Counted from the stretch's first letter, positions 1 through 10,294 are shown. The stretch is DNA of 64,000 bases from Argentina anserina (GCF_933775445.1 NC_065872.1:22258001-22322000), one strand, 5' to 3'. Numbers and translations are program-made. The notes: generated from the letters alone by a model not told the origin.

Positions 1-3
1 AAA

Positions 4-746
4 ATGATGTTCAACCTGCTTTATGCGAAGCGGGATGCTCTGGAGGCGCAGCACCACCTCGCCGAAGTGGTTGAACGAGACAGCACCTATGCGACAAGGG
101 TGTTGCTGCTGGAGAATGACTTGGCCAACGCGAAGGCTAAGTTGGAAAATGCAGCGAACCTCCAGGAGGACCTTCGGCAGGAGGTTGCCCGTCGGGAGGT
201 GGCGGAGTCGCTGGCCCAAGAGATGGCTGCGGAGAGGGATGCGGCGCAGTCTTCTCTTGTCGAGGCCGAGGAGCTTATCAGGCGGATGAGCAAGGAGGTG
301 GAGGCTGAGAAAGCCCGCGTAGCAGAGGAGGCTGCGTCCAGCGCCGTGGCTGCCTTCAAATCATCCACGGAGATGACCAAGTACCTGAAAGGGTACTATG
401 TCACGGCCGTGGGCGACATGATAGCGCAGTTCCAGGAGCTTGAGATGCTGGATCCCGCGGACTACGAGGTCCGGCTGGCGGAGAAGGCCTTGGAGGCGCC
501 GCCCATGCCACATGAGGTGACTCCGCCGTTTTCGCAGCATGCTCCTGCTACGGAGGCCGAAGATGGTAAGAAAATTTATGACTCTTCTTATTCTGGTTTA
601 TCTTGTGATAATGACAGGTCTGATTCTAATCCAGAGACTCCTTCTCCTACTCCTCCTTCTCAGAGCATCAGGATGCACAACCGCCGCAAGGCGAATCGGG
701 GGAAGCGGCAGGGCTAGAAGCTACGAGTACCGGCGATGCGGTCTGA
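4..746 (+). CDS. Antisense extra ORF (aORF) of the Tat element, coiled-coil protein, 5' partial
   Basis: The frame is open from the window edge, so the true start may lie to the left. The first ~130 residues are a strongly charged Glu/Ala/Arg-rich coiled coil, followed by a motif around KYLKGYYVTAVGDMIAQF. Read straight through, the frame stops at 715-717 with a basic tail. However, GTAAG at 566 and a pyrimidine-rich tract ending in CAG at 661-663 define a good 98-bp intron. Splicing joins G565 to 664 in frame and gives an acidic C-terminus ending at TGA 744-746. The gene runs opposite to the gag-pol strand and sits between integrase and the missing 3' LTR, as aORFs do in Tat elements. The function is unknown; such proteins often resemble the C-terminal parts of plant gag-like or PMD proteins. 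The splice is inferred. Confidence 0.65.
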
Positions 747-1202
747 GCGACGCTGGCGTATCAAGCTCCGAGGGAGGAGTAGGATAGGGTGATAAGATCT
801 TTGTAATGCGTCTCCCGTCACCGTAGTGCTTTATGTTCCCTTCTGTAATTAAATTTTTTTTTTGTTTCTGTAACGGCCTTTGTGCCGAACTCACTATCTT
901 TTGATGAATAGAAGTTCTTTTGATCCACGTGATTGTTTATATTATTGTCGTAGCAATATTGTGATTGTTATCTTGTACTTTTGGTTGTATGCTTAATTCT
1001 ATCTTTGTTGTGCGCACAATGAAATAGTCTGTTGAAGGAATTTAATTGCCATAGTACGCTAGCGTAGTAAGGATCAATGGTTTGAAAAATTCCCCATTTC
1101 ATTGATAGCCTGGCCGTAGCCGCTTTGTACAAAGATAGCTATAGCAGTGTGCCAAAAGTACTCAAACAGTCCGAGTCCTTGTTGTGCGCTACGCGCGGAC
1201 GC
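747..1202. other. Element sequence between the aORF and integrase, no gene
   Basis: This stretch holds the 3' trailer of the aORF, with T-rich segments around 850-870 and AT-rich sequence to about 1030, and the trailer of the integrase reading frame from the other side. I see no conserved coding motif on either strand. Confidence 0.5.
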
Positions 1203-2364
1203 CTACTTGTAATAGTACTTAAGCTGTTCCATGTTCCAAGGGTGGGCTAATCTCTCTCCGTACTTGTCCTCTAGGCAGTACGTGTTTGGTGCTACGATTT
1301 CGACGACTTTGTACGGTCCGTCCCATCTCGGTCGTAGTCTAGTGACCTTTGTTTGGATCTTCTTTAGGACCCAGTTGCCTAGTTGTAGTGTCCTGCTCTT
1401 GACTCTGGAGTTATAGAAGCGCGCCACGCGCTGTTTGTTCTGGATGTTATGGCGATGCGCTGTGATGCGTTTCTCTTCCAAGAGATCTTTATCAAGTTGT
1501 ATATTGTCCGAATTGGTATCGGGGTCAAACAGCGAAACCAGTTGCGTTAGCTGAATTACTTCGATGGGTAAGACTGCTTCCGTGCCGTACATTAAGCAAA
1601 AAGGAGTTTCGCCCGTGGCCTCTGTTGGTGTAGTACGGATTGCCCATAGTACTTCGTCAAGTTTTTCGGGCCAAAGTCCTTTGGCTTCATCCAGCTTTTT
1701 TCAAAGAAGGCCTTTGATCAGCTTGTTAGCGGCTTCTACTTGCCCGTTGGTTTTTGGATGTGCTACGGATGCGAATTTGAGCTTAGTTCCTCTTGCCTTG
1801 CACCATGTGATGAGGTGTTCGTTATTGAATTGTGTGCCGTTATCTGTGATGTAGACTCCGGCGTACCGTGGCGGTAGAAGATGTTGTGTTGCAGGAAGTT
1901 TTGAACCTTCTCGGTTCTAATGGCCGTTAGGGGCGCAGCCTCAATCCATTTGGAATGATAATCGATGCACACAATGACCCACTTGAATTGACATTTCCCG
2001 ATGGGTAGTGGGCCAACAGATCCATTCCCTAAAGGCAGTTGATCCACGGGCTGACTATGTAAGATAGCGGTTTTGAGGGTTGGCGTGGTATGGGTCCATG
2101 GATTTGGCATTTGTGGCAAGATCTGGCGAGCTCCTGTGCATCGGAGGCTAGTGTGGGCCAATAATATCATGTGCGGAGTGTCTTTGCAGCCAATGCGCGG
2201 CTGCCGTAATGGTTGCCACAATCACCGCTGTGGATTTCGTTCAAGATCTGCTTGCCTTCTTTGGTTGTGACGCATTTAAGGTCGGCGTTCAGCAGACCTT
2301 GGCGATAGAGCGTGTTGTTCCGCAGGTAATATCTTACCGCCCACCTCCTTAGTTGCTTTGCCAT
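1203..2364 (-). pseudogene. Tat element integrase, frameshifted remnant
   Basis: Reading on the minus strand, 2364-2167 encodes the N-terminal zinc-binding region (RYYLRNNTLYRQG..., then IHSGDCGNHYGSRALA). The frame then shifts. Around 2020-1900 comes the catalytic core (VCIDYHSKWIEAAPL), which contains the first catalytic Asp. Another shift follows, then a piece reading NGQVEAANKLIKGLL with an in-frame TGA near 1700. The last intact stretch, 1592-1203, begins MYGTEAVLPIEV and ends in the typical C-terminal WDGPYKVVEI...NTYCLED region. At least two frameshifts and one stop make it non-functional. The domain order and neighbours fit a Ty3/gypsy integrase; no chromodomain is present, as expected for Tat. 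Confidence 0.85.
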
Positions 2365-2463
2365 GGTCTCGTCTTCGGGTAGCTTGCCATTACGCTTGAA
2401 TGCTATTATCTCATCTATCCATAAGGCTTGGTCGCTTTCTACCTGGCATATCTATTGCAAGGT

Positions 2464-2946
2464 CTAGTAAATGGACGGATGGCGGAGAATTTCGACCTTG
2501 GTATCCTTGTGGCATTGTTGTGGTTGCGCCGTGGCGAGTCTTGCTAAGGAGTCCGCTCTTGCGTTATTGGCCCTTGGTATTTGATTGATGTGGTAGAATT
2601 CAAATCGCTTTAACAACGTTGTGGCATACGCCATGTAGACTGATAATTGCTCATCCTTGGGAGTGAAGGACCCGATGATCTGATTGACTACGAGCTGAGA
2701 GTCGCTAAACACATTGATGCTGGTGGCGCCCGTGCTGAGGGCCAATTGTAGTCCTGCAATCAGTGCTTCGTACTCCGCTACATTGTTAGAGGCAGCGAAG
2801 TTGAATTTTAGAGCATACTCGAGGTCGAGTCCCCCCGGTCCACTCAAGATGATCCCCGCTCCGCTAGATTTGGCACAGCTGGAGCCGTCTACATGTAAGT
2901 TCCATGGTGAAATCTTGATGAGGTTGATGACATCATTTGGTACCAC
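2464..2946 (-). CDS. Second (archaeal-type) RNase H domain of the Tat element
   Basis: This frame directly continues the reverse transcriptase frame after a TAA stop at 2947-2949 and stops at TAG 2464-2466. It carries all four acidic positions of an RNase H fold: Asp in LHVDGSS, Glu in VAEYEALIAGL, Asp in VFSDSQLVVNQ and Asp in ARADSLARLA. The pattern HVDGSS...GAGIIL...NNVAEYEA...SDSQLVV is that of the additional RNase H (aRH) known from plant Tat elements, which sits between the native RNase H and integrase. The called start is not an ATG, so the domain was originally part of the polyprotein. The catalytic residues are intact although the surrounding polyprotein is broken. Confidence 0.85.
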   Translation of the reverse strand: MVPNDVINLIKISPWNLHVDGSSCAKSSGAGIILSGPGGLDLEYALKFNFAASNNVAEYEALIAGLQLALSTGATSINVFSDSQLVVNQIIGSFTPKDEQLSVYMAYATTLLKRFEFYHINQIPRANNARADSLARLATAQPQQCHKDTKVEILRHPSIY

Positions 2947-4554
2947 TTATGTCGTATCTCGAGGAATCATTTCTGCAATGAAATCAGCTACGGCTTGTCC
3001 TTTAATGGCGGGCCGTGGCTTGTATTCGATGTCGAATTCTATCAGCTCGATCGCCCACTTGCTGAGTCGCCCGGAGTGTTCTGGATTCTGTAGTACTTGT
3101 TTGAGAGGCTGGTTTGTGAGTACGTGGATGCTATGAGCTTGGAAGTAGTGGCGTAGTCGTCTGGCTGCTACAATGAGCGCAAGGACTAATTGCTCCAGTG
3201 TTGGGTATCTTGTCTCTGGGCCATTCATGGCCCATCCAGCGTAGAAAACTGGCAATTCTTTAGTTCCATCACGGCGAACTAAGGCACTACTGACCGCGGT
3301 TGCGGATACTGCGAGGTAAAGGTACATGGGTTCGCCCGGCTGTGGGGTTGACAGTAATGGTACTGCGGCGAGGTAGTCTTTTAACCCCTGAAAGGCATCT
3401 TGGCAGTCCGGTGTCCATTCGATCAGTTTGCTCTTGGAGCGCCTTAACAGTTTGAAGAACGGCTCACACTTGTCAGTCAGTCTTGATATGAATCGAGATA
3501 GTGCCACGAGTCTGCCTTGGAGGGCTTCTACGTCTTTCTTAAGTACTGGCTCCGCCATATCCAGGATGGCTTGTATCTTTTCGGGATTTGCCTCTATGCC
3601 GCGTTGACTGACGATGTAGCCCAGGAACTTACTTGTTGTTACGCCGAAAAAACATTTCTCCGGGTTCAATCGCATCTTGTATTTTTTGAGCACATAGAAG
3701 ATGGTTCGGAGGTTAGTTACGTGGTCTTCGGCCTTTATGCTTTTGGCCAGCATGTCATCGACGTACACCTCAATTTCCCGACCGATGCGTTGGTCAAACA
3801 TTTGTGTGACGCAACGCACATACGTAGCGCCCGCATTTTTTAATCTGAAGGGCATGACGTTATAACAGTACAAACCTCTATCAGTGACGAAGGTCGTAGC
3901 TTCCTGATCCGCCGGGTTCATGCGTATCTGATTGTATCCGGAGTAAGCGTCCATCATGCTTAGCAACTCATGACCTGCCATTGCGTCGATTAGTTGGTCA
4001 ATTCTCAGTAGGGGAAAACTGTCTTTTGGGCATGCTTTGTTTATGTTCTTGTAATCTACACACATTCGCCATTTACCATTAGCTTTACGGACCATAACGC
4101 AGTTTGAGATCCATTCAGGGTACTGCACTTCCCGGACGAACTTCATGCCTTTCAATTTATCAACTTCTTGGCGTATTGCCGTGCTCTTTTCGTCGTCGAA
4201 GCTTCGGCGCTTTTGTTTTATTGGGTGTGCGGAAGGTTTGATGTGCAATTCATGCATGATGATGTCGGGCGAGATGCCGGGCATGTCTTCATAGGACCAT
4301 GCAAAGACTTCCATGTTGTCGCCCAAGAAACTTGTTAAATCTCTCTCAACAGTGGGACTGAGAGTTGCGCCGACTTTGATCTTGCGCTCTGGATGGTTTA
4401 GGAATGGCGTAATGCTCTTCAATGAAGATTCAGGGTTTGTCGGTGTTTTGGCCTCGTATGGTGTAGCCTTCTGCTTGCTCTTGCCCTTCGACGTTTCGCC
4501 ATCTCGTGCGTCGACGACCTTGTCGGTCAAGTTTGCTGTGGCATGTATTGCCAA
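2947..4554 (-). CDS. Reverse transcriptase plus native RNase H, Tat Ty3/gypsy
   Basis: A 535-residue open frame. The reverse transcriptase region includes VRKANGKWRMCVDYKNIN, the first catalytic Asp in SMMDAYSGYNQIRM, VMPFRLKNAGATY and the catalytic YVDDML box, followed by FLGYIVSQRGIEANPEK. The C-terminal ~130 residues are the native Ty3 RNase H (LPVFYAGWAMNGPETRYPTLEQL ... GQAVADFIAEM). Its first acidic position reads LYLAVS and its third reads LTNQPL, so two catalytic Asp residues are missing. The upstream part, before about residue 60, is the low-complexity linker from protease. The domain ends at TAA 2947-2949, immediately before the second RNase H in the same frame. The ATG at 4554 is internal to what was once a longer polyprotein. 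Confidence 0.9.
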   Translation of the reverse strand: MAIHATANLTDKVVDARDGETSKGKSKQKATPYEAKTPTNPESSLKSITPFLNHPERKIKVGATLSPTVERDLTSFLGDNMEVFAWSYEDMPGISPDIIMHELHIKPSAHPIKQKRRSFDDEKSTAIRQEVDKLKGMKFVREVQYPEWISNCVMVRKANGKWRMCVDYKNINKACPKDSFPLLRIDQLIDAMAGHELLSMMDAYSGYNQIRMNPADQEATTFVTDRGLYCYNVMPFRLKNAGATYVRCVTQMFDQRIGREIEVYVDDMLAKSIKAEDHVTNLRTIFYVLKKYKMRLNPEKCFFGVTTSKFLGYIVSQRGIEANPEKIQAILDMAEPVLKKDVEALQGRLVALSRFISRLTDKCEPFFKLLRRSKSKLIEWTPDCQDAFQGLKDYLAAVPLLSTPQPGEPMYLYLAVSATAVSSALVRRDGTKELPVFYAGWAMNGPETRYPTLEQLVLALIVAARRLRHYFQAHSIHVLTNQPLKQVLQNPEHSGRLSKWAIELIEFDIEYKPRPAIKGQAVADFIAEMIPRDTT

Positions 4555-4710
4555 GATTTCGTGTCGGTTGCGCGTCTGTCGAATCGCGAGTGTTTAACAA
4601 CCTTTTGCTACGGATTGTGAACCCCGAACCTGTCCGGTTCCATGCGGAGTTGGGAATTTTATGAGCATCATGTGTCCGGCGATAAAAGTTCGCATCCGGT
4701 TAAGTGTAGG

Positions 4711-6869
4711 TCAGCCGATGATCCCGTTATAGGAGCTGTAGGCATCGACTATGATGAACTCGACTTCGACGCAAACTGTGCATGGTGCGGTCCCAATGCG
4801 TACTGTCATATAATCCGAGCCTAGGGGTTGGGTTATGTCGCCAGAGAAGCTGATTAGCGGTTCGTGGTCTTGTACCAATTTCTTGCCACTACGCTCCATT
4901 TTTTCGTAGCACCCCTTGAATAGGACGTTGACTGCGGATCCTGTGTCGATCATGATCTTCCCTACATCCCATTGTCCGCCCAAGACTGCGTCTATGAGGA
5001 AAGCGTCGTCATTGGGTAAGGAGATGCCTATTTCCTCTTCCTCCGTGAAGGCGATCGGCTTCCACCCCTCCTTCTGTCGCTTAGCGTTTCCTCCTGTGAT
5101 GGAGTACACCTGCCTTGGGTGATTGCTGCGGTCAAAGCGCTTTTTTGCTCGGTTAGACATGTTTGTCTTTGGGGCTCCTCCCTCTATGACGTTGATGCGG
5201 CGCAGGTTCTCAACTACGGCGACTACGTTCTGCTGCGCCGGACGAACCCCCGTGTCGCCATTGGCTCTTAGTATGCGGAGGGTGTGGCAATCATTCGTGT
5301 TATGACTTCCATTTTCATGAAATCTACACCACTTACCAGTTTCTGCTTCGGTTTGGGGGCGTAGTGGTCTTGCTGGTTTCCTTAGCGTACCTTGATGCTT
5401 GTGGAAAAAGTCTTCCAGGGTCTCTTCCCTAGGCGGTGTGTGGTCCCTATGGCGTCCCATCGCGTTAACTTGGCGAGAGTCTTTGTTGTCGCGACATTCA
5501 TGGCCAAGTCTCTTGTTCCTGTCCTGACCCCTGTTCTGATCGTTGTTGACCGCGTCACGGTGATTTTCTTGATGCCACTCTCTTTTCCTGCCTTTGCTAT
5601 GGTCTTCTGTGTTAGGGAAGAGCTCGCGCTGGAGGGGGATTGTGTGTACAGATGTCTGCGGCGCAGTGGTTTTGTCTGATGGTACTGGGGTTCGTTTTTC
5701 CCCGTATGTGACGTATTCTGCCTGAGCGTATCGTACTGCTTCAGTCATGATGTCATCATATGTGGCGCCGCGCATTCGAGGGTCCACATTGATATGGAAC
5801 AAGAAGTTCTCTGACCGTAGTCCTTCCTTAAAAGCGGCCAAGGCGAGCATTTTGTTCAGGTTCCGACATTTGGATGCTGTTGTCTGCCATCGCATGACGA
5901 AGGCGCCCAATGTTTCCCTGCTCTCTTGTTTTACTTGAAATAGGCCATCAGTTGTGTGGGCGGCTCCGACCATGAGGATAAATCGATTAAGAAATGCTGT
6001 GGTCAACTGCGCGAAAGAATCCATAGAGTTCGCCGGTTGTTCGAAGAACCAATTCATGGCATCCCCATCTAGTGTTTCGCTGAACAGGTGGCACAAGGTG
6101 GCATCGTCGAATTCTCTACTAGCAGTGACTTTCTTGAAGTTATCAATGTGTCGGAATGGATCGCCTTCGCCTGTGTACGGCATGATTTTTGGGCTCTTGG
6201 ATTGAGAAGGGCGCATGGTGTTCATTATTCGCGTAGTGAATGGGCCCGGCCTGGCTGCGAATACTGGTTGGCATCGTGGATTGGCATCCCGTTGTTCTAT
6301 TGCGGTTAGTCGCTGCAGGATCAGAGCCAGCGTGGCAAACTCGCTCTTGTGAGCAGTTGTGTGGGGTTTGGAGCGGGAGGTGACGCTCGTGCTCTCTTCC
6401 TCACGATTGTGGATACGTCGTGGCGATGGTGGTCGTTTCTTGGCGAGTTCGGAGGGAGTCAAGCTGATGCTCAAGTGAGCTTGTTCTCGTCCTCTCGTTT
6501 GCGCGCTGCCCTCACGATTTGATTCGCCATGTAGATGACTACGCTCGGCCCGCTCGAGCTGTGCCCGCATCCTATCGGGCTCGCTCTGCAGAGCTGCTGC
6601 CTTTTCGCGTTCAAGTGCCTCGCGCTGCTGGAATTCGGCTAGATCTCGAGCCATGTTTTCCATTCTTGCGGCGGTTGCCGGATCCGGAGTCGCGTTAGTG
6701 CTGACGACTGTTCCGGGTGTAGGTGTGAGGATGATAGGGTCGTTGGCGGAGGGTAGGGGTGGTTGAGGCTGAGGTCTGTGATGTCTTCGATGTGACCGTC
6801 TGCCGGAGTGGAGGGGGAGGGATTGATAGTGCCCATGTCGAAGTGTAGTTGTTTGGCTAAGTGTTGCAT
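4711..6869 (-). CDS. Gag and protease region of the Tat element, disrupted
   Basis: The first ATG after the primer site is at 6869 (MQHLAKQLHF), but it opens a frame that shifts into the long gag frame near 6770. In the long frame the first ATG is at 6663 (MENMARDLAEF). The retrotransposon gag core follows (DGDAMNWFFEQPANS, AFLNRFI, ESRETLGAFVMRW). Next comes a compact Cys/His knuckle (WCRFHENGSHNTNDCHTL). The aspartic protease then has its active site in MIDTGSAVNVLFK. The frame ends YNGIIG at TGA 4711-4713, where related elements have Arg. A CGA-to-TGA change in a CpG context would explain the stop. The N-terminal third is rich in Pro, Arg and Glu. Confidence 0.85.
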
Positions 6870-6901
6870 GTGACTTTTTTTTTGTTGACTTTTTGTTGCG
6901 G

Positions 6902-6921
6902 ATTCCCACAGACGGCTCCAA
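6902..6921 (-). other. Primer binding site of the Tat element
   Basis: Directly inside the 5' LTR end, on the minus strand, the sequence reads TTGGAGCCGTCTGTGGGAA. This is very close to the TTGGCGCCGTCTGTGGGAA type of primer site common in plant Ty3/gypsy elements. Its position one base after the terminal CA of the LTR supports the call. Confidence 0.75.
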
Positions 6922-7395
6922 TGTTAATGTCGTGATTACACTCAATTTAGTACGCCGTACTCCTCGTGGATATAGTACGTCGTATTCCTTGTCTCCTTCC
7001 TGTCACAGGTAGCACACGTCGTCAAAGTAGAGACCACGGCGACGTGGTCTTCAACTCTCCGACGCTTAAGTTAGGGCGATGGTAATTTATGCAGAGTTAC
7101 AGTAGAGAGTTCAGTGTACTTACCTTATAAGGTCTAGAGTTTGACCTTTTATTGTTGAGTTGAGGTAAATCGTTTACCTATCATTCGATGTGGGACGACG
7201 TCCGATTAAGGTGTTTTCTGGAGCCTTCTTTGAGATGCGCGTGAGGGCGCGTCCGTAGTCACTTTGGGCCGCGGAGAGGTCTATTGCGTAGCTAGTATGG
7301 CTGACTTGCTATTAGTATTGTAAGACTGTGCTATATATTAGCCTTAATACGCTGATAGTTGTGCTGATTATGGCGGGCATAAGCCTATGCCAACA
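6922..7395 (-). repeat. 5' LTR of the Tat element (474 bp)
   Basis: On the plus strand the LTR starts TGTTAATG at 6922 and ends CCAACA at 7395, so on the element strand it runs TGTTGG...TTAACA. A TATA-like box lies at 7332-7338 on the minus strand (TAATATATAG). The primer site abuts its inner end. No second copy is in the window. Confidence 0.8.
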
Positions 7396-8639
7396 GCTAC
7401 TATTTTCTGTCAAAAGAAAAAGAGAAAAAATGGGTTTACATAAATCACAGATTTCACAATCATGAAGCATTCAAATGACAAGATTGAACCGGACAAATTA
7501 AAGCATATTGTTTACCTTTGATATACGAGACCATAGATGTAAGTAGGTAAACCTTGTCCTCTAAGCTATAATTAACCAATTAACTTAGAACTTTCAAACC
7601 AAATTCATGGAATGATAAGTAGATATCTCATAATTATGCTGAAATTTTCAAGCCTCAGAAATCTCAGTCTAAGCCAACTCTATATCTACTTATCCCATTT
7701 ATTTTCTCGCGATCGGCCAATGCAAACCCATTCCTTTTGTTTGAAAAAGCTTCCATTCTGTTAACTAAGATTTTAAGAATATTAGCACTGATAGCATCTC
7801 CTTGCAATGATATCTACCGCCCAATCACTATCCTGCTTTAGAGAACACGTTAGAAATAGTATTAGGGGTCATATAATCTTTCTCAAAATCAACTTGTTCA
7901 GTATCATGATGACATCAAAGTCAATTCCTACATAGCTAATTACCCTAATTCTAAACAATAGCGAAACCTCAATCAATGAAGAAAGAAGCTTAATCGCACC
8001 TGATTAGGGTGGATGGCTTCAATTTTGCATAAGACAACGTCAAAAGACTTTGCTAGTCACGGCGAACCTAACCTCTCAATAATTGTCGAACGGTTGCAGA
8101 ATTGAAAGGTATGTGAACGCGCGAAACAAACCTGAATATTGAGGAGCACAATGGCGCCATGAGACGACCAACAAATCATTCATCTTTTCACCCTTTACAA
8201 TATCCACAAATTGCATGCGGGATTTGAGCCTTTTCTCTACCAAATCAATATTGAGTCTTTTCACCGGATTCCGCCGTCGATCTCAGCTCTTCCATCATAT
8301 TTTGGTAAGCACAGCCTCCCTCCCCCGTTTCTACCCCATACAGCAATATATTTTAACGATTTGAGCCTTTCCTTGTCACTGCCGCACCTCCGCCGTGGCC
8401 TCTCGAGCTCCGGGCATCCTTATAACACTGTATGTGATAATCTCCGAATCTCCATTCTTCTCTGGGTTAAAATCCTATTTTGGTTCCTTCTGGGTTCTGC
8501 TGTTCATGCGATAATCACATCAAATTTCTGATAGGCAAAACAAATTGAGATAGAGGCAAAGGGGGAAAGAACAAAAGTGCCCGAGATTGAGAGAGAGAGA
8601 ATGTGGTGTTTTGTTTGGAATTCAAATTCCTAATGTTGT
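7396..8639. other. Intergenic, no gene recognised
   Basis: AT-rich, unique-looking sequence. Short open frames on both strands (for example 8076-8264 minus and 8211-8531 plus) lack recognisable motifs and overlap each other. A short GA stretch lies near 8588-8600. Confidence 0.5.
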
Positions 8640-9198
8640 GGTGCTTGTAGAGCTTCACAAGGCTCTTCTGGTTTGGGTGTCATTATAAGAAATCACCTTG
8701 GCAATTTCTTTCGGGCTATGGATATTCCCATTGAAGGCAACCTTCCAGCTGGGTCAGTGGAGGCTCTTGCTCTACTACATGGGTTGACTTTTGCTCTTTC
8801 TGTAGGACTTGATTCACTTGAAATCAAAGGTGATACTCTCTCAGTAATTCAAGCTTTGAATTCTTCCACCTCAATGGATTTTCCTACTGAAGGCCACTTG
8901 TTGGAAGAACTTAAATTTCTTATTGCCTTTTTTTGGTCCTATAAATGTTCTTTTGTGCGTCGTCAAGATAACGTTGTACCTCACTCGTTGGCTAAGGCAG
9001 CTCTTGCTCGTTCTTCTCTTTTAATTTGTGTTAAGGAGGCCCTCTCATGGCTTCTGCGTTGTATCAGTTCAGACTTCTTGTCCAAAGTCTAGGTTAATCT
9101 CTTTCTTTTGGTCAGTTCTATTGTGAGACCATTTGTCTGAGATTATTCCCCATGTACTTTCTTCAATGAATGAAGTTCAAGTTTGATAAAAAAAAAAA
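8640..9198 (+). pseudogene. LINE-derived RNase H-like 3' fragment with poly(A) tail
   Basis: The frame from about 8655 to 9092 reads GSSGLGVIIRNHLGNF, then AGSVEALALLHGL, then LEIKGDTLSVIQAL, and ends near VRRQDNVVPHSLAKAAL. This is the RVT_3-type RNase H found at the C-terminus of plant L1-like LINE polyproteins. Glu (VEALALL) and Asp (KGDTLSVI) are kept, but the first Asp of the domain is lost because the copy begins just upstream. After the stop comes a short trailer and an A run at 9188-9198, as expected for a 5'-truncated LINE inserted on the plus strand. I could not find a clear target duplication. Confidence 0.7.
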
Positions 9199-10033
9199 GT
9201 TAAGGCAACCAGCTCTTCAAGTAGTTGGTTTCCACTCCAGGTTGCCCGGTTACTCTTTGCCACGTCACATCAGACCAACCAATGTACACTTCCATATGGT
9301 TAATGTAGGGGTGCGTTAACGCACCGGTCTTTTCCCCTTTAATTTGGCTCCACGGTTTTACTTCCTTTATCCTCTCCTAGCTTTTAATTATTCTTAGACT
9401 CCTTGATTCTCTCAATTGCTGCATGGCTTCCTCACGGCTCCTCTGATTAATTTGTTGCACACGGCTTCCTTCTTTCACTCTTCTTATCTTTGACTTCTCT
9501 TCCTTCTTTCTCTTTTCGGACTCCTTATTTCTTTCCTTAATAAGTGTTTATCTCTCATTTAATTTTTTTTTAAATAATAATAATAATTACAAGATTTTTT
9601 ATTAGATAAATTTGTCATAATCTAGACAATTGTTGTCTTAAGGACTTGTCACAAATTATAAAAGTTATAAGCTTATTAAATTCTAAGATTATCAAGATTT
9701 TCCGCTTAGATCATCTCCAACCCCATGCTTGTTAATAGTAAAAAAGTTATGATATAGCATTTCTCATCTTCAATGCTTCTAATTAAGGACTAAAAAGTTC
9801 TAATGAGATGACTAAAAGACATTGTTAACTGCTAAAATAGCTGTTAACAATGCATTTTAACCCTTTAAGTGGGTATTTGTTCTCATTTATTTATTCAATA
9901 TGTCTCATATTTTATCAAGTGTCAATTAGCTACAATTAATTTTTTAATTTTTACGATAAATATAATTCGGTACATTAAAAAGAATGGTACGATATAAAGT
10001 ATTGTAGTTGGTTATACAATACAAGCCAAATTG
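9199..10033. other. Intergenic upstream of HIPP, repeats only
   Basis: AT-rich. The segment 9340-9660 shares short blocks with 13720-14280, including AATCTAGACAATTGTTGTCT and the repeated CACGGCT motif, so both belong to one dispersed repeat. At 9818-9851 there is a perfect 10-bp inverted repeat (CATTGTTAAC / GTTAACAATG). No coding region is seen. Confidence 0.5.
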
Positions 10034-10090
10034 GTTAGTAGGAATAATTGAAATTGACATAAAAGCAAACTTACAATTATTCCCACTAAC
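10034..10090. repeat. Long hairpin upstream of HIPP
   Basis: GTTAGTAGGAATAATTG at 10034-10050 pairs with CAATTATTCCCACTAAC at 10074-10090, 16 of 17 positions, around a 23-nt loop. It may be the core of a small MITE or a foldback transcript. No function is known. Confidence 0.6.
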
Positions 10091-10129
10091 TAAATTGATA
10101 ATAAATTAGACCCAAAAGCCAAAAGCAGT

Positions 10130-10212
10130 GTTTTTAGCCGATGCTTTGTGGGCATTTTATTAGACGTAAGATTCTAACCAATGTTTTTATAGCCGATGCT
10201 TTATGGGTTCCA
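10130..10212. repeat. Short direct duplication in the HIPP upstream region
   Basis: The motif TGTTTTTAGCCGATGCTTTGTGGG near 10130 recurs about 55 bp later as TGTTTTTATAGCCGATGCTTTATGGG. It lies 85-170 bp upstream of the TATA box. Confidence 0.55.
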
Positions 10213-10294
10213 TTTGACCTTTTTTTTTAGGTGAATTCCATTGACCCTCAAAGCAAGCTAATAAGCAAAAGTACTCTTATTGTAACTTTAGTCA

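Larger units (their letters stand above)
1..7395 (-). mobile_element. Ty3/gypsy retrotransposon, Tat lineage, degenerate, 3' end off window
   Basis: On the minus strand the order is 5' LTR (6922-7395), primer binding site, gag, protease, reverse transcriptase, RNase H, a second RNase H and integrase, followed by an extra ORF in the opposite direction (4-746). Two RNase H domains plus an antisense extra ORF downstream of integrase are known features of plant Tat-group Ty3/gypsy elements. The 3' LTR is not in the window, so the element continues to the left. Coding is broken by in-frame stops at 4711 and 2947 and by several frameshifts in integrase, so this copy cannot make its own polyprotein. 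The flank beyond the LTR end starts at 7396. The target duplication cannot be checked because the other end is missing. Confidence 0.9.

Noticed and set aside
565..617. Alternative ~52-bp intron in the aORF ending at GACAG
   Set aside because: It is shorter than plant introns normally are; the 98-bp version has a better pyrimidine tract and keeps the frame.
539..787. Leu-rich open frame overlapping the end of the aORF
   Set aside because: It is a shadow frame. The only part that matters is the acidic tail reached by splicing from the aORF, which is already included there.
8211..8531. 106-codon frame between the Tat element and the LINE fragment
   Set aside because: No domain, overlaps a frame on the other strand, and composition is like the surrounding intergenic DNA.
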